Counted from the first letter of the stretch, positions 49,217-58,744 are shown. The stretch: 64,000 nt of DNA from an uncultured Pseudomonas sp. (GCF_946885955.1 NZ_CAMPHI010000025.1:1-64000), one strand, 5' to 3'. Program-made: numbers and translations. Notes: generated from the sequence alone by a model not told the origin.

Positions 49217-49244
49217 TTGATTTAATGAATTAAATCAGTATCAT
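49217..49244 (+). promoter_or_regulatory. tRNA-Lys promoter containing a perfect palindrome
   Basis: TTGATT (49217-49222), a 16-bp spacer and TATCAT (49239-49244) precede the tRNA by 12 bp with a GC-rich discriminator. TGATTTAAT-GA-ATTAAATCA (49218-49237), a perfect 9+9 bp inverted repeat, fills the -35 and spacer. Confidence 0.6.
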
Positions 49245-49256
49245 GCGCAGCGCGTT

Positions 49257-49332
49257 GGGTCGTTAGCTCAGTTGGTAGAGCAGTTGGCTTTTAACCAATT
49301 GGTCGTAGGTTCGAATCCTACACGACCCACCA
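49257..49332 (+). tRNA. tRNA-Lys (TTT)
   Basis: A 76-nt cloverleaf: acceptor GGGTCGT/ACGACCC, anticodon loop CTTTTAA with anticodon TTT at 49290-49292, T-arm GTAGGTTCGAATCCTAC and an encoded CCA end. This tRNA is a known integration site for islands of the PAPI-1/pKLC102 type in P. aeruginosa. No island follows here. Confidence 0.97.
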
Positions 49333-49356
49333 TATTTCCTTCCTCTGGGAGGCGCT

Positions 49357-49396
49357 AAAAGCCTGATGGCTCTGGAAAGGAGCTCTCGGGCTTTTT
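49357..49396 (+). terminator. terminator after tRNA-Lys
   Basis: AAAAGCC, then GCTC, pair with GAGC and GGCTTTTTT across an interrupted stem. The T-run of six supports termination. Confidence 0.7.
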
Positions 49397-49494
49397 TGTG
49401 TCCGCTGCTTTTCCAGCCTTGGCGCGCTGTGCCCGTGTTGTCTGCGGGTATACTCGAGTTTCGCCGCTGCCAGACCTTCACAGGGCCCGATGAT

Positions 49495-50553
49495 ATGACG
49501 CAGATTTCCGAACGCCTTCTAGTCCAGGCCCACCTGGATGCCAAACAGCCCAAGCCGCTGACGCCCGAGCAGGAAGCGTTCTATCGCGCCGAAATCGCCG
49601 CCGAGCTGAAGAAGCAGAACGCCGTGTTGGTCGCTCATTACTACTGCGACCCGGTATTGCAGGCGCTCGCCGAAGAGACCGGCGGCTGCGTTTCCGATTC
49701 CCTGGAAATGGCGCGTTTCGGCAATGCCCATCCGGCGCAGACCGTGTTGGTCGCCGGGGTCAAGTTCATGGGCGAGACGGCGAAGATCCTCAACCCGGAA
49801 AAGCGTGTGCTGATGCCTACTCTGGAGGCGACCTGCTCGCTCGACCTGGGCTGTCCGGTGGAGGAGTTCGCGGCGTTCTGCGATCAGCATCCGCAACGCA
49901 CCGTGGTGGTCTATGCAAATACCTCGGCGGCGGTCAAGGCGCGCGCCGACTGGGTGGTGACCTCCAGCTGCGCGGTGGAGATCGTCGAACATCTGATGGA
50001 TAACGGCGAGAGCATCATCTGGGCGCCCGACCAGCATTTGGGGCGTTACATCCAGAACAAGACCGGTGCCGATATGCTGCTGTGGGACGGTGCCTGCATC
50101 GTCCATGAGGAATTCAAGGCCAAGCAGCTTGAGGATATGAAGGCGCTGTATCCCGATGCCGCGGTACTGGTGCATCCGGAGTCGCCGACCGCGGTGATCG
50201 AGTTGGCCGATGCGGTCGGTTCGACCAGCCAGCTGATCGCCGCCGCGCAAACCCTGCCGAACAAGATGTTTATCGTCGCCACCGATCGCGGCATTTTCTA
50301 CAAGATGCAGCAGCTGTGCCCGGACAAGGAGTTCATCGAGGCGCCCACCGCCGGTAACGGCGCGGCCTGCCGCAGCTGTGCGCATTGCCCGTGGATGGCG
50401 ATGAACACGCTGGAACGGACGCTCAGCTGCCTGCGCGAGGGCAGCAACGAGATATTCGTCGACCCGGCGCTGATTCCCAAGGCGATCAAGCCGCTCAAGC
50501 GCATGCTCGACTTCACCCAGGCGGCACGCCTGAAGCTGTCCGGTAACGCCTAG
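49495..50553 (+). CDS. nadA: quinolinate synthase
   Basis: NadA condenses iminoaspartate with DHAP to quinolinate for NAD synthesis. The 352-residue protein carries the [4Fe-4S] cysteines in [10 protein letters not shown] (about 119), SSCAVE (about 207) and [10 protein letters not shown] (about 290-299), plus substrate loops [10 protein letters not shown] and [13 protein letters not shown] 49495 gives [15 protein letters not shown]. The upstream open frame overlaps the tRNA terminator and is not coding. Confidence 0.96.
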   Translation: MTQISERLLVQAHLDAKQPKPLTPEQEAFYRAEIAAELKKQNAVLVAHYYCDPVLQALAEETGGCVSDSLEMARFGNAHPAQTVLVAGVKFMGETAKILNPEKRVLMPTLEATCSLDLGCPVEEFAAFCDQHPQRTVVVYANTSAAVKARADWVVTSSCAVEIVEHLMDNGESIIWAPDQHLGRYIQNKTGADMLLWDGACIVHEEFKAKQLEDMKALYPDAAVLVHPESPTAVIELADAVGSTSQLIAAAQTLPNKMFIVATDRGIFYKMQQLCPDKEFIEAPTAGNGAACRSCAHCPWMAMNTLERTLSCLREGSNEIFVDPALIPKAIKPLKRMLDFTQAARLKLSGNA

Positions 50554-50560
50554 ACCACGC

Positions 50561-50657
50561 GGCCGGATGTAATCCGGAAGCGGCTTTGCTGGCGAGAATT
50601 CCCCGGATTTCATCCGGGCTACGAAGCACGCGTTGGCAGGGCGGACAAGCCTTCGGC
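50561..50657. repeat. palindromic repeats between nadA and bepA
   Basis: CCGGATGTAATCCGG (50563-50577) faces CCGGATTTCATCCGG (50603-50617), followed by GCTACG. Further on, GGCGGACAAGCCTTCGGC (50640-50657) is identical to a sequence at 54095-54112. The rest of the 215-bp gap holds no gene I can support. Confidence 0.7.
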
Positions 50658-50768
50658 CGTAGACCTTGCAGATGCACAGGGCTAACGATTAGGGCGCCAA
50701 GTTCGGATAAGGCTTGGCGCAAGCAATCCGCGGCCGCGTCCCCGGATTGCAGCCAAAGGCCTTGCTTG

Positions 50769-52202
50769 CTAGTGCATCATCTGCTGGATCATGCGTTGAT
50801 CTTCGATCAGCTCGCGTTGCCGCGCGTCGATACGTGAGGCCAGCTGGAAGTTGTTGCTGAGTCGGCGTTTGGCGAAGTCGAGTTGTTCGATGGCCTGGTC
50901 GTAGTCGCCAACCAGGGCGAAGAACTCGGCGCGGGCCTGGTGCAAGCCAATGGTATTGCCATTGAGGCCGCGGACTTCTGCGACCTGGTACCAGATGTCC
51001 GGGTCTTTGTCGCGGCGCTTGAGTAGTTGATCGAGCGCGCGTTCGGCATCCTGAGTCCGCCCCTGCTTGAGCAGCAGGTCGACGTGCGCCTGATTGACTG
51101 GGTAGTTTTTCGGATACAGCTCGAGTAGCCGTTCGACCCGGCTCGCGGCCTCGGGCAGGCGGCTTGTCGCAAGGTCCGCATCGATTTGCGCCAGATTGTA
51201 GGCGATATCGTTTGGTGCTTTTTCCAGCAGCGGTTGCAGGGTCTCGCGCGCTTTCGCGGGTTGGCCACTTTTCACCTGGGCAATGGCCAGGCCGTAGCGG
51301 GCGGCATCGAGCCCGGGGTTTTCATCGAGCATGGCGCGGAAGCGTTTGGCGGCCAGGCCTGGGGTTTCCTCGTAGATCAGTTGCACGCGGGCGCGCATCA
51401 GCTGGTAGCGCAGGCTGTCGCTGGTGCCGCCATCCGCGTATTGCGCAGCGCGGTTGCGGGTGTCGGCAATACGCGATTCGGATACCGGGTGGGTCAGGAG
51501 AAATTCCGGCGGCATGCGATCGTAGCGGTACTGGCGCATCAGGCGCTCGAACATGCTCGGCATCGCGCGCGGGTCGTATCCGGCTTTTTCCAGGTTGACC
51601 AGGCCAATGCGGTCGGCCTCCTGTTCGTTCTGACGGGAAAAGCGCCGTTGTTCCTGTAGGGCGGCGGCCTGGGTCGAGGCGATTGCGGCAACGCCCAGGT
51701 CACCGGCCCCAGCGGCCGCGGCGACGATGCCGGCAAGCATGCCGGCCATCACTGGAATCTGCATGCGCTGTTGGGCTTCCAGGCCGCGGGCGAAGTGGCG
51801 CTGCGACAAGTGGGCCAGTTCGTGGGCGATTACCGAGGCGTACTCGGCCTCGGTCTGGGCATAGAGAAACAGGCCGCCATTGACCCCGATGATCCCGCCC
51901 GGTGCGGCGAAGGCGTTGATTTGCGGGCTGTCGAGCACTACGAATTCCAGGCGTCGATCCTGCACCTCGCTGGTTTCGCTGATGCGATAGACGCTGCTCT
52001 CGATGAAATCCTTGAGCTGCGGGTCGGACAGTTGATGGACCTGTCCGCGAACCAGACTCAGCCAGGCGCGACCCAGCTGGTGTTCCTGCTGTGGCGAAAC
52101 CAGCGCCGAGCTGGCGTCGCCGAGCGAGGGGAGGTCGCTGGCGGCAGTGGGGAGGGCGATCAGGCAGGCGAGCGTCAACAGGGTGGGGCGCAGAAAATTC
52201 AT
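50769..52202 (-). CDS. bepA: BepA-like periplasmic M48 metalloprotease/chaperone
   Basis: The 477-residue protein has a signal peptide (MNFLRPTLLTLACLIALPTAA) and an M48 zinc protease domain with VIAHELAHLSQRH (HExxH at about 126-130). The third ligand Glu is in RQNEQEADRIG. C-terminal TPR repeats run from about 290 to 470. BepA helps LptD and other outer-membrane proteins assemble and degrades stalled forms. It is convergent with nadA. Confidence 0.94.
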   Translation of the reverse strand: MNFLRPTLLTLACLIALPTAASDLPSLGDASSALVSPQQEHQLGRAWLSLVRGQVHQLSDPQLKDFIESSVYRISETSEVQDRRLEFVVLDSPQINAFAAPGGIIGVNGGLFLYAQTEAEYASVIAHELAHLSQRHFARGLEAQQRMQIPVMAGMLAGIVAAAAGAGDLGVAAIASTQAAALQEQRRFSRQNEQEADRIGLVNLEKAGYDPRAMPSMFERLMRQYRYDRMPPEFLLTHPVSESRIADTRNRAAQYADGGTSDSLRYQLMRARVQLIYEETPGLAAKRFRAMLDENPGLDAARYGLAIAQVKSGQPAKARETLQPLLEKAPNDIAYNLAQIDADLATSRLPEAASRVERLLELYPKNYPVNQAHVDLLLKQGRTQDAERALDQLLKRRDKDPDIWYQVAEVRGLNGNTIGLHQARAEFFALVGDYDQAIEQLDFAKRRLSNNFQLASRIDARQRELIEDQRMIQQMMH

Positions 52203-52463
52203 GCACGGGGCTCGTGGTGTTCAAAGGCGTTACTGTAGCCGGGTACGCGCTCGCCTGGCCAGGGTCGTGCGGGCTTGGGTATCCTAAAGGGCCGTGACCG
52301 TTGCCGCGCAACCCGGGGTGGGGCGGGCGCTGTTATGGCGTGATACCGCGTTTCTCCCGCCGATTTGAAATAGCCGCGTGCCGTGCGCCTCGTGCCAGAG
52401 CTGGTGCCGACGCGGTCGCAATAAAACGACAACAGAGCCAGGGCCTGGATGAGGAGATATTGC

Positions 52464-52715
52464 ATGAAAGATGCGCAAGACTGGGCCAATGCTTTCGATG
52501 TGGAGCTGGATGCCAGCGGCCTGAATTGTCCGCTACCGCTGCTCAAGGCCAAACTGGAGCTGAATCGGTTGCCCAGTGGGGCGGTGCTCAAGGTCACCGC
52601 AACCGATGCCGGATCACAGCGCGACTTCCGTGTATTCGCGCAATTGGCCGGTCACGGGCTATTGCACGAGGAAGCCGAGGCCGGCGTTTACCGCTATTGG
52701 CTGCGCAAGGCTTGA
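52464..52715 (+). CDS. TusA-like sulfur carrier protein
   Basis: The 83-residue protein has the SirA/TusA motif LDASGLNCPLPLLKAKLEL (landmark NCPLP, sulfur-carrying Cys about 21). P. aeruginosa has an equivalent at this position (PA1006), linked to molybdenum cofactor homeostasis and nitrate respiration; I infer a similar role from order and motif. GAGGAG lies 8 nt before ATG 52464. It is divergent from bepA and followed by a PerM-like gene. Confidence 0.9.
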   Translation: MKDAQDWANAFDVELDASGLNCPLPLLKAKLELNRLPSGAVLKVTATDAGSQRDFRVFAQLAGHGLLHEEAEAGVYRYWLRKA

Positions 52716-52753
52716 AGTATTTCAAGACGGTGTTTTCGGGCTAAGGGACATCC

Positions 52754-53824
52754 ATGCTTAACGTGTTGCGGGGCTGGTTTTATCGCTATTTTTCCGATGA
52801 GCAGGCGGTGGTTCTGGCGCTTTTGCTGGTGCTCGGTTTTGCCGTGGTGCTGGGGCTCGGCGGCATGCTCGCGCCGGTGCTCACGGGGCTGGTGCTGGCG
52901 TTCCTGATGCAGGGGATGGTCAGCGCGCTCGAACGCTTGCGTCTGCCGCCGATCATTGCAGTGTGGCTGGTGTTCATCCTGTTTATCGGCCTGCTGGCCC
53001 TGTGCATGCTGGTGCTGCTGCCATTGATCTGGCGGCAGTTGATTACCCTGTTCAACGAAGCGCCGCGCATGCTCGTTGAATGGCAGGCGTTATTGTTGCT
53101 GCTGCCGGAGCGCTATCCCGAATTGATCAGCGATGCCCAGGTATTGCAGCTGATTGAATCGATCCGCGGTGAGCTGGGTACGTTCGGCCAATTGGCGGTG
53201 TCGTTTTCCCTGTCCAGCCTGCCGCTATTGGTCAGCGTCATGATCTACCTGGTGTTGGTGCCGATTCTGGTGTTCTTCTTTCTCAAGGATCGCGAGCTGA
53301 TCGGGCGCTGGTTCCGTGGCTACCTGCCGAGCGAGCGGCCCTTGATAACGCGAGTGTCGCGTGAAATGAACAAGCAGATCGCCAACTACATTCGCGGCAA
53401 GGTGATCGAAATCATTATTTGCGGCGTGGTCACCTACATCGCCTTCGCCGCCCTGGGCATCAACTACGCGGCGCTGCTCGCGCTGTTGGTCGGGCTGTCG
53501 GTAGTGGTGCCCTATATCGGCGCCGTGGTGGTGACGGTACCTGTGGCGCTGATCGGCTTGTTCCAGTGGGGCATGAGCGATCAGTTTCTCTACCTGATGG
53601 TGGTTTACGGCGTGATCCAGGCGCTCGACGGCAACGTGCTGGTGCCGCTGCTGTTCTCCGAGGCGGTCAATTTGCATCCGGTGGCGATCATCTGCGCGGT
53701 TTTGCTGTTCGGCGGCCTGTGGGGCTTCTGGGGCGTGTTCTTCGCTATCCCGCTGGCGACCCTGTTCAAAGCGGTGATCGACGCGTGGCCGCGCACCGAA
53801 CCGGCGGGATACAAAAGCCCGTAA
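52754..53824 (+). CDS. AI-2E family (PerM-like) inner-membrane transporter
   Basis: The 356-residue protein is a second member of the family seen at 17150. It has about eight membrane segments and the motifs VVPYIGAVVVTVPVALIG (about 253-270) and LHPVAIICAVLLFGG near the C-terminus. The amphipathic middle region (about 90-150) is shorter than in the first copy. Substrate unknown. It lies 38 bp downstream of the tusA-like gene and may be co-transcribed. Confidence 0.88.
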   Translation: MLNVLRGWFYRYFSDEQAVVLALLLVLGFAVVLGLGGMLAPVLTGLVLAFLMQGMVSALERLRLPPIIAVWLVFILFIGLLALCMLVLLPLIWRQLITLFNEAPRMLVEWQALLLLLPERYPELISDAQVLQLIESIRGELGTFGQLAVSFSLSSLPLLVSVMIYLVLVPILVFFFLKDRELIGRWFRGYLPSERPLITRVSREMNKQIANYIRGKVIEIIICGVVTYIAFAALGINYAALLALLVGLSVVVPYIGAVVVTVPVALIGLFQWGMSDQFLYLMVVYGVIQALDGNVLVPLLFSEAVNLHPVAIICAVLLFGGLWGFWGVFFAIPLATLFKAVIDAWPRTEPAGYKSP

Positions 53825-53889
53825 GCAGCGGCGGTTGGCTTATGTAAGGCCCTGCATCGCTTTTTGTAGACCCTATGTTTATACGTAGG

Positions 53890-54125
53890 ATCTATGCGGG
53901 CGTAGGGTGGATGGCGCTTTATCCATCCACTAAACCAGCGATGCTGGAAGAAAACATGGCTCTGATAGATCCCATGTTCCTGCGCAATCTGGGATGGCGG
54001 CGACCCGGTCCCGGATTACGCTGCGCTTATCCAGGCTACGAGGCGTGCTTTTGTAGGGGGGATATAGCGAAGCTCTGTCCTGGCTCCCCAGGGTGGCGGA
54101 CAAGCCTTCGGCATGTCCGCCCTAC
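53890..54125. repeat. cluster of palindromic repeat pieces
   Basis: GTGGATGGCG...ATCCATCCAC (53908-53930) is one inverted repeat. The half-element GGTCCCGGATTACGC...CCAGGCTACG follows (54006-54041), then GGCGGACA-AGCCTTCGGCA-TGTCCGCCCTACG (54095-54125), a 13-bp stem with tetraloop-like centre. Together they fill the 332-bp gap between the convergent PerM-like and bcp genes. No coding sequence is supported here. Confidence 0.7.
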
Positions 54126-54156
54126 GATTCATGGCGAGAGCTGAGCGAGCTGGCAT

Positions 54157-54630
54157 TCAGCCTTTGTTCAAGGCCTGCGCCGCCGCCAGTACTGCATCGA
54201 CATGCCCTGGCACTTTCACCCCTCGCCATTCCTGGCGCAGTACGCCGTTCTTATCGATCAGGAAGGTGCTGCGGTCGACGCCCAGGTATTCCTTGCCGTA
54301 GAGCTTCTTCAGCTTGATCACATCGAACAGCTGGCACAGCGCTTCGTCTTTATCGGAGATCAGCTCGAACGGGAACTCCTGCTTGCACTTGAAGTTCTCG
54401 TGGGACTTCAAGCCATCCCGGGAGACACCGAAAATCACGGTGTTGGCGGCCTGGAAAGCCGGGTACTGGTCACGAAAACCCTGGCCTTCCGTGGTGCAGC
54501 CCGGCGTGCTGTCCTTCGGGTAGAAATACAGCACGATCTGCTGACCCTTGAGCGCGCTCAGCTGCACCTGCTGGCCGCTGGTGGCTTGTGCCTGGAAATC
54601 GGCAACCGCGGTATCGACTGCTACGGCCAT
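54157..54630 (-). CDS. bcp: peroxiredoxin Bcp/PrxQ
   Basis: The 157-residue protein reduces peroxides. The peroxidatic Cys is in YPKDSTPGCTTEGQGFRD (about 46). The resolving Cys that E. coli Bcp has five residues later is Gln here, so resolution must use another Cys (for example KCKQEF or ALCQLF) or an external thiol. ATG 54630 gives MAVAVDTAVADFQAQ. gcvR lies 14 bp upstream on the same strand. Confidence 0.93.
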   Translation of the reverse strand: MAVAVDTAVADFQAQATSGQQVQLSALKGQQIVLYFYPKDSTPGCTTEGQGFRDQYPAFQAANTVIFGVSRDGLKSHENFKCKQEFPFELISDKDEALCQLFDVIKLKKLYGKEYLGVDRSTFLIDKNGVLRQEWRGVKVPGHVDAVLAAAQALNKG

Positions 54631-54644
54631 AAAAACATTCCTTT

Positions 54645-55202
54645 TTAAGGGTTCTGTGGGCGCCAGGGTTCGATCAGGGCGTCCAGGTTCAACGCATCGG
54701 CGAAATCGAGGAACTGGTCGCGCAACCAGCTGATCTGCGTGCCAGCCGGCAGCGTCACGGTCAGGGTGGCGTTGAGCATGGTGCCGCCGGTCTGTGGCGC
54801 CAGGTAGGTATCGCAGGTGAGGTTTTCCAGCTCGACATGATGGTCGATGAAGAACTGGCACAGCTCATTGAGAATGTCGGGGCGGTAGGCCGCGCTGACG
54901 TAAGCGACATAGGGCAGCGCCTGGGGGCGAGCTTCCGATGCTGCGCTACGGATCACATTGACCGAGAAGCTGTGCTTCTTCGCCAGGGCGGGCAGGCTCG
55001 CCTCCAGGCGCGCCAGGGCGTCCCAGTTGCCGGAGATCTGTAGCACCAGGGCGCTGAAGTCGCCATGGCGGCTCAGGCGGGTGCTGACCACAGCACAACG
55101 GTTCTCATGGCTGGTGCGGCACAGGACGTTGGTCAGCTCCATGGCATTGGGGCCGAGCGCACTGATAAGGAGGAATTGTTCGCGAACTGGGGGGGTGGAC
55201 AT
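54645..55202 (-). CDS. gcvR: glycine cleavage system transcriptional repressor-like GcvR
   Basis: The 185-residue protein has two ACT domains: one at about 7-80 ([20 protein letters not shown]) and the second at about 95-175 ([18 protein letters not shown]). GcvR senses glycine and blocks GcvA in E. coli. In pseudomonads the target is less clear. It is first of the gcvR-bcp pair and divergent from dapA. Confidence 0.9.
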   Translation of the reverse strand: MSTPPVREQFLLISALGPNAMELTNVLCRTSHENRCAVVSTRLSRHGDFSALVLQISGNWDALARLEASLPALAKKHSFSVNVIRSAASEARPQALPYVAYVSAAYRPDILNELCQFFIDHHVELENLTCDTYLAPQTGGTMLNATLTVTLPAGTQISWLRDQFLDFADALNLDALIEPWRPQNP

Positions 55203-55429
55203 GCAACCTTCCTAAAGCGATTAACGCTCTGCGCACACGAAGTGCGTCAAGCAAAGGCGGAAGGGTAGCGAAAAGCGTAGCCCAGGGGAATGCTCATGGG
55301 TCGTCTGGGCGAGGATTGTTCGGTGCTTCGCACAGAAATTCTGGTTGTTCGAGAGCCTTGTACTTCGCTTGTGCAAGGCTGGTGGCGCCAGTACCATTAC
55401 CGCTCTCTTTTTCCGGCAGGAGCGGTTGC

Positions 55430-56308
55430 ATGATTGCGGGCAGTATGGTGGCACTGGTCACGCCCATGGATGCACAAGGTGGTCTCGATTGGGACAGCCT
55501 GAGCAAACTGGTGGATTTCCATCTGCAAGAAGGCACCAACGCCATAGTCGCGGTCGGCACCACGGGTGAGTCCGCCACGCTGGATGTGGGCGAGCATATC
55601 GAAGTCATCCGACGTGTGGTCGACCAGGTCGCCGGGCGTATTCCGGTCATCGCCGGTACCGGTGGCAACTCCACCCGTGAATCGGTCGAGCTGACCCGGG
55701 CGGCGACCGAGGTTGGCGCAGACGCCTGCCTGCTGGTCACGCCCTACTACAACAAGCCGACCCAGGAAGGCCTGTACCAGCACTTCCGTCATATCGCCGA
55801 AGCCGTGGCGATCCCACAGATTCTCTATAACGTACCGGGCCGCACCGTGTGCGACATGCTGCCGGAAACCGTCGAGCGTCTGTCGAAGATCGACAACATC
55901 ATCGGTATCAAGGAAGCCACTGGCGACCTGCAGCGCGGCAAAGAAGTGCTGGACCGGGTCGCCAAGGATTTCCTCGTGTACTCCGGCGACGACGCCACCG
56001 CTGTCGAACTGATGCTGATGGGCGGTCGCGGCAATATTTCGGTAACCGCCAACGTCGCCCCGCGCGCCATGAGCGACCTGTGCGCCGCCGCCATGCGTGG
56101 CGAGGCGGCCATCGCCCGTGCCATCAACGACCGCTTGATGCCGCTGCACAAGGCGCTGTTTATCGAATCCAACCCTATCCCGGTGAAGTGGGCCCTGCAT
56201 GAAATGGGCATGATGCCTAACGGTATCCGCTTGCCGCTGACCTGGCTCAGCCCGCGTTGTCATGAACCGCTGCGTCAGGCCCTGCGCCAGTCCGGCGTAT
56301 TGGTTTAA
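55430..56308 (+). CDS. dapA: 4-hydroxy-tetrahydrodipicolinate synthase
   Basis: DapA condenses pyruvate with aspartate semialdehyde in lysine and peptidoglycan synthesis. The 292-residue protein has [10 protein letters not shown] (about 42-51), the proton-relay Tyr in [14 protein letters not shown] (about 106) and the Schiff-base Lys in [11 protein letters not shown] (about 161). CAGGAG lies 7 nt before ATG 55430. bamC starts 17 bp downstream. Confidence 0.97.
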   Translation: MIAGSMVALVTPMDAQGGLDWDSLSKLVDFHLQEGTNAIVAVGTTGESATLDVGEHIEVIRRVVDQVAGRIPVIAGTGGNSTRESVELTRAATEVGADACLLVTPYYNKPTQEGLYQHFRHIAEAVAIPQILYNVPGRTVCDMLPETVERLSKIDNIIGIKEATGDLQRGKEVLDRVAKDFLVYSGDDATAVELMLMGGRGNISVTANVAPRAMSDLCAAAMRGEAAIARAINDRLMPLHKALFIESNPIPVKWALHEMGMMPNGIRLPLTWLSPRCHEPLRQALRQSGVLV

Positions 56309-56325
56309 TTGAGGAAATATCACGC

Positions 56326-57444
56326 ATGAAGCGACTGGGCGGACTCTCAGCACTTGCTCTTATCATCTCCAGCGTCAGCGGTTGCGGTTGGATCTACGGC
56401 GAAAACGGCTATTTCCGCGATCGCGGTAGCGATTACCTCGAAGCGCGGCAAACCGCGCCCATGCAAATGCCTGCCGGTGTCGAGGCCAAGCGCATCGATC
56501 CACTGCTGCCGGTGCCGCAGCAGGTCGCCGACAGCAAGGCTCAGGGCGAGTACGAAGTGCCGCGGCCGCAGCCGATGTCGATCAGCGCCGACGCCAGCGA
56601 GTTCAGTCTGCAAAAGAGCGGCGATTCGCGTTGGCTGGTTGCCCAGCGCGTGCCCGCCGAAGTCTGGCCGTTGGCCCGTCAGTTCTTCGAAGACAATGGC
56701 TTTCAGATCGTCGACGAGCGCCCTCAGACCGGCGAATTCAGTAGCGCCTGGCAGCGTATCGATCAGCTGTCGTCCACCATGGCCAGCCGCCTGAGCAGCA
56801 GTGTCGACGGCGGCGCCGCGGCCACCGAGGCCCGCGTACGGGTGCGTATCGAGCCCGGCGTGCAGCGCAACACCAGTGAAGTCTTCGTGGTCAGTGCCTT
56901 GCGCCCGGCCGGTAGCAATGCCGATGTCGCCTTCACCAGTCGTAGCGGCAATGCTGGCGTCGACGCCGCGTTGCTCGACGAAATGCTCGTCAGCCTGGCC
57001 CGTAGCGCCGAGCAGGGTGGTTCGGTGTCACTGCTGGCCGCTCGCGATTTCGACGCGCCGAGCCGCGTCAGCCTTACCGAGGACGGCAACGGCAATCCGA
57101 TACTCAACCTGGGCGCCGATTTCGATCGTGCCTGGTCCGCCGTTGGCCGCTCTCTGGAACTGGCCGACGTACGCATCGACGACCTTAACCGCAGCCTTGG
57201 CGTGTACTACGTCAACCTGGCTGAAGGCGCCCGCAAGAAAGACGAAGAGCCTGGCTTCTTCGGCAAGGTGTTTGGCGGCGAACCTGATAAGGAAACCATC
57301 GAGGAGCGCGCCGAGCGCTATCAGGTGCGCCTGACCCCGGTCGGCGATAGCGTGCAGGTCACGGTGGAGAAAGACTTGAACACCGTTGCGCCGGCCGACG
57401 TAACCCGCCGCGTGCTGACGCTGATCCAGGACAATCTGGGTTAA
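56326..57444 (+). CDS. bamC: outer-membrane assembly lipoprotein BamC
   Basis: The 372-residue lipoprotein has a lipobox (LIISSVSGC, Cys about 20). The unstructured BamD-binding N-terminus [20 protein letters not shown] (about 37-56) follows, then two helix-grip domains (about 95-215 and 255-370). It accompanies BamA/B/D/E in outer-membrane protein insertion. The dapA-bamC order is conserved in gammaproteobacteria. Confidence 0.93.
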   Translation: MKRLGGLSALALIISSVSGCGWIYGENGYFRDRGSDYLEARQTAPMQMPAGVEAKRIDPLLPVPQQVADSKAQGEYEVPRPQPMSISADASEFSLQKSGDSRWLVAQRVPAEVWPLARQFFEDNGFQIVDERPQTGEFSSAWQRIDQLSSTMASRLSSSVDGGAAATEARVRVRIEPGVQRNTSEVFVVSALRPAGSNADVAFTSRSGNAGVDAALLDEMLVSLARSAEQGGSVSLLAARDFDAPSRVSLTEDGNGNPILNLGADFDRAWSAVGRSLELADVRIDDLNRSLGVYYVNLAEGARKKDEEPGFFGKVFGGEPDKETIEERAERYQVRLTPVGDSVQVTVEKDLNTVAPADVTRRVLTLIQDNLG

Positions 57445-57475
57445 GCTTCGCCGCTAGTGTTGTTGCATTACCAAT

Positions 57476-57505
57476 AGGCGAAACCCGGTGGGTTTCGCCT
57501 GTTTC
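57476..57505 (+). terminator. terminator-like hairpin between bamC and purC
   Basis: AGGCGAAACCC-GGT-GGGTTTCGCCT is a perfect 11-bp stem, followed by GTTTCGTTT. It separates bamC from purC. Confidence 0.75.
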
Positions 57506-57530
57506 GTTTCCTAAAGACGGAAATCCAGAA

Positions 57531-58400
57531 ATGACCACACCCTCGACCCTGAGCCTGAAAAAGATCTACTCGGGCAAAGTCCGCGACCTCTACGAAATCG
57601 ACGACAAGCGCATGCTGATGGTCGCCACCGACCGTCTTTCGGCCTTCGACGTGATCCTCGCCGAGCCGATCCCGGACAAGGGCAAGATCCTCACCGCGAT
57701 CTCCAATTTCTGGTTCGACAAACTCGCCGGCCTGGTGCCCAACCACTTCACCGGCGACAAGGTCGAAGACGTGGTGCCGGCCGCCGAGCTGCCGCTGGTC
57801 GAGGGTCGCGCTGTGGTCGCCAAGCGCCTCAAGCCAATCGCCGTGGAAGCCATCGTACGTGGCTACATCGTCGGTTCCGGCTGGAAGGAATACCAGAAGA
57901 ACGGCACCGTCTGCGGTATCCAACTGCCCGCCGGCCTACGGGAAGCCTCCAAGCTGCCGCAACCGATCTTCACCCCGTCGACCAAGGCCGCCGTCGGCGA
58001 CCACGACGAAAACATCTCCTACGAGCAATGCGAGGCCATCATCGGCGCGGACATCGCCGCCAAAGTGCGCGACACCGCCATTGCCCTCTATAGCGCCGCT
58101 GTCGAGTACGCCGCGACCCGCGGCATCATCATCGCCGATACCAAATTCGAATTCGGCCTCGACGAGAACGGCACCCTGACCCTGATGGACGAAGTGCTGA
58201 CCCCCGATTCCAGCCGCTTCTGGCCCGCCGAGAGCTATGCCGAAGGCCAGAGCCCGCCAAGCTTCGACAAGCAATTCGTGCGCGACTGGCTGGAGTCCAC
58301 CGGCTGGAACAAACAACCTCCAGCCCCCGCAGTACCCGCCGACGTCGCGCAAAAGACCGCCGACAAATACCGCGAAGCCCTGACCAAACTGACCCAGTAA
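57531..58400 (+). CDS. purC: SAICAR synthetase, long Ade1-like type
   Basis: PurC joins CAIR and aspartate with ATP in purine synthesis. The 289-residue protein has the N-terminal ATP loop [14 protein letters not shown] (about 11-24), [11 protein letters not shown] (about 32-42), [20 protein letters not shown] and [12 protein letters not shown]. It is about 50 residues longer than, and clearly different from, the 236-residue PurC I remember at this place in P. aeruginosa. It resembles the yeast Ade1 and betaproteobacterial form. All key motifs are intact. It ends 139 bp before tRNA-Ser. Confidence 0.93.
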   Translation: MTTPSTLSLKKIYSGKVRDLYEIDDKRMLMVATDRLSAFDVILAEPIPDKGKILTAISNFWFDKLAGLVPNHFTGDKVEDVVPAAELPLVEGRAVVAKRLKPIAVEAIVRGYIVGSGWKEYQKNGTVCGIQLPAGLREASKLPQPIFTPSTKAAVGDHDENISYEQCEAIIGADIAAKVRDTAIALYSAAVEYAATRGIIIADTKFEFGLDENGTLTLMDEVLTPDSSRFWPAESYAEGQSPPSFDKQFVRDWLESTGWNKQPPAPAVPADVAQKTADKYREALTKLTQ

Positions 58401-58498
58401 ACGGCCCGGACAGCGACGGCAGCTTGCTGTCGCCGTTGCCATACACCAGCCGAATGACGCAAGCATCTGAAAGCAGGCAAGAAATTTACCCGGCGGGC

Positions 58499-58527
58499 TT
58501 CGCCAAATCGATTTCAGCTGCTATCAT
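58499..58527 (+). promoter_or_regulatory. tRNA-Ser promoter
   Basis: TTCGCC (58499-58504), a 17-bp spacer and TATCAT (58522-58527) precede the tRNA by 12 bp. The same TATCATGCGC -10/discriminator occurs at tRNA-Lys. Confidence 0.6.
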
Positions 58528-58539
58528 GCGCGCCGCCAC

Positions 58540-58629
58540 GGGAAGATGCCGGAGTGGCCGAACGGGACGGATTCGAAATCCGTTGTATCAGCGATGGTAC
58601 CTAGGGTTCAAATCCCTATCTTCCCGCCA
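58540..58629 (+). tRNA. tRNA-Ser (CGA)
   Basis: A 90-nt class II tRNA: acceptor GGGAAGA/TCTTCCC, anticodon loop TTCGAAA with CGA at 58574-58576, a long variable arm, T-arm TAGGGTTCAAATCCCTA, discriminator G and encoded CCA. It marks the left end of the accessory islet. Confidence 0.97.
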
Positions 58630-58645
58630 TATAGCAGTACCTAAG

Positions 58646-58678
58646 CCCCTGATTTTCCTAGCGAAGTCAGGGGTTTTT
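58646..58678 (+). terminator. terminator after tRNA-Ser
   Basis: CCCCTGA and TCAGGGG pair across a 14-nt loop, followed by TTTTT. Confidence 0.85.
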
Positions 58679-58744
58679 GCGTTTCTGGGTATTAGCACTG
58701 GCGAAAAAGTGTCGAAGGCTCTGCACTGGCCCTCTTCTGGCTAA

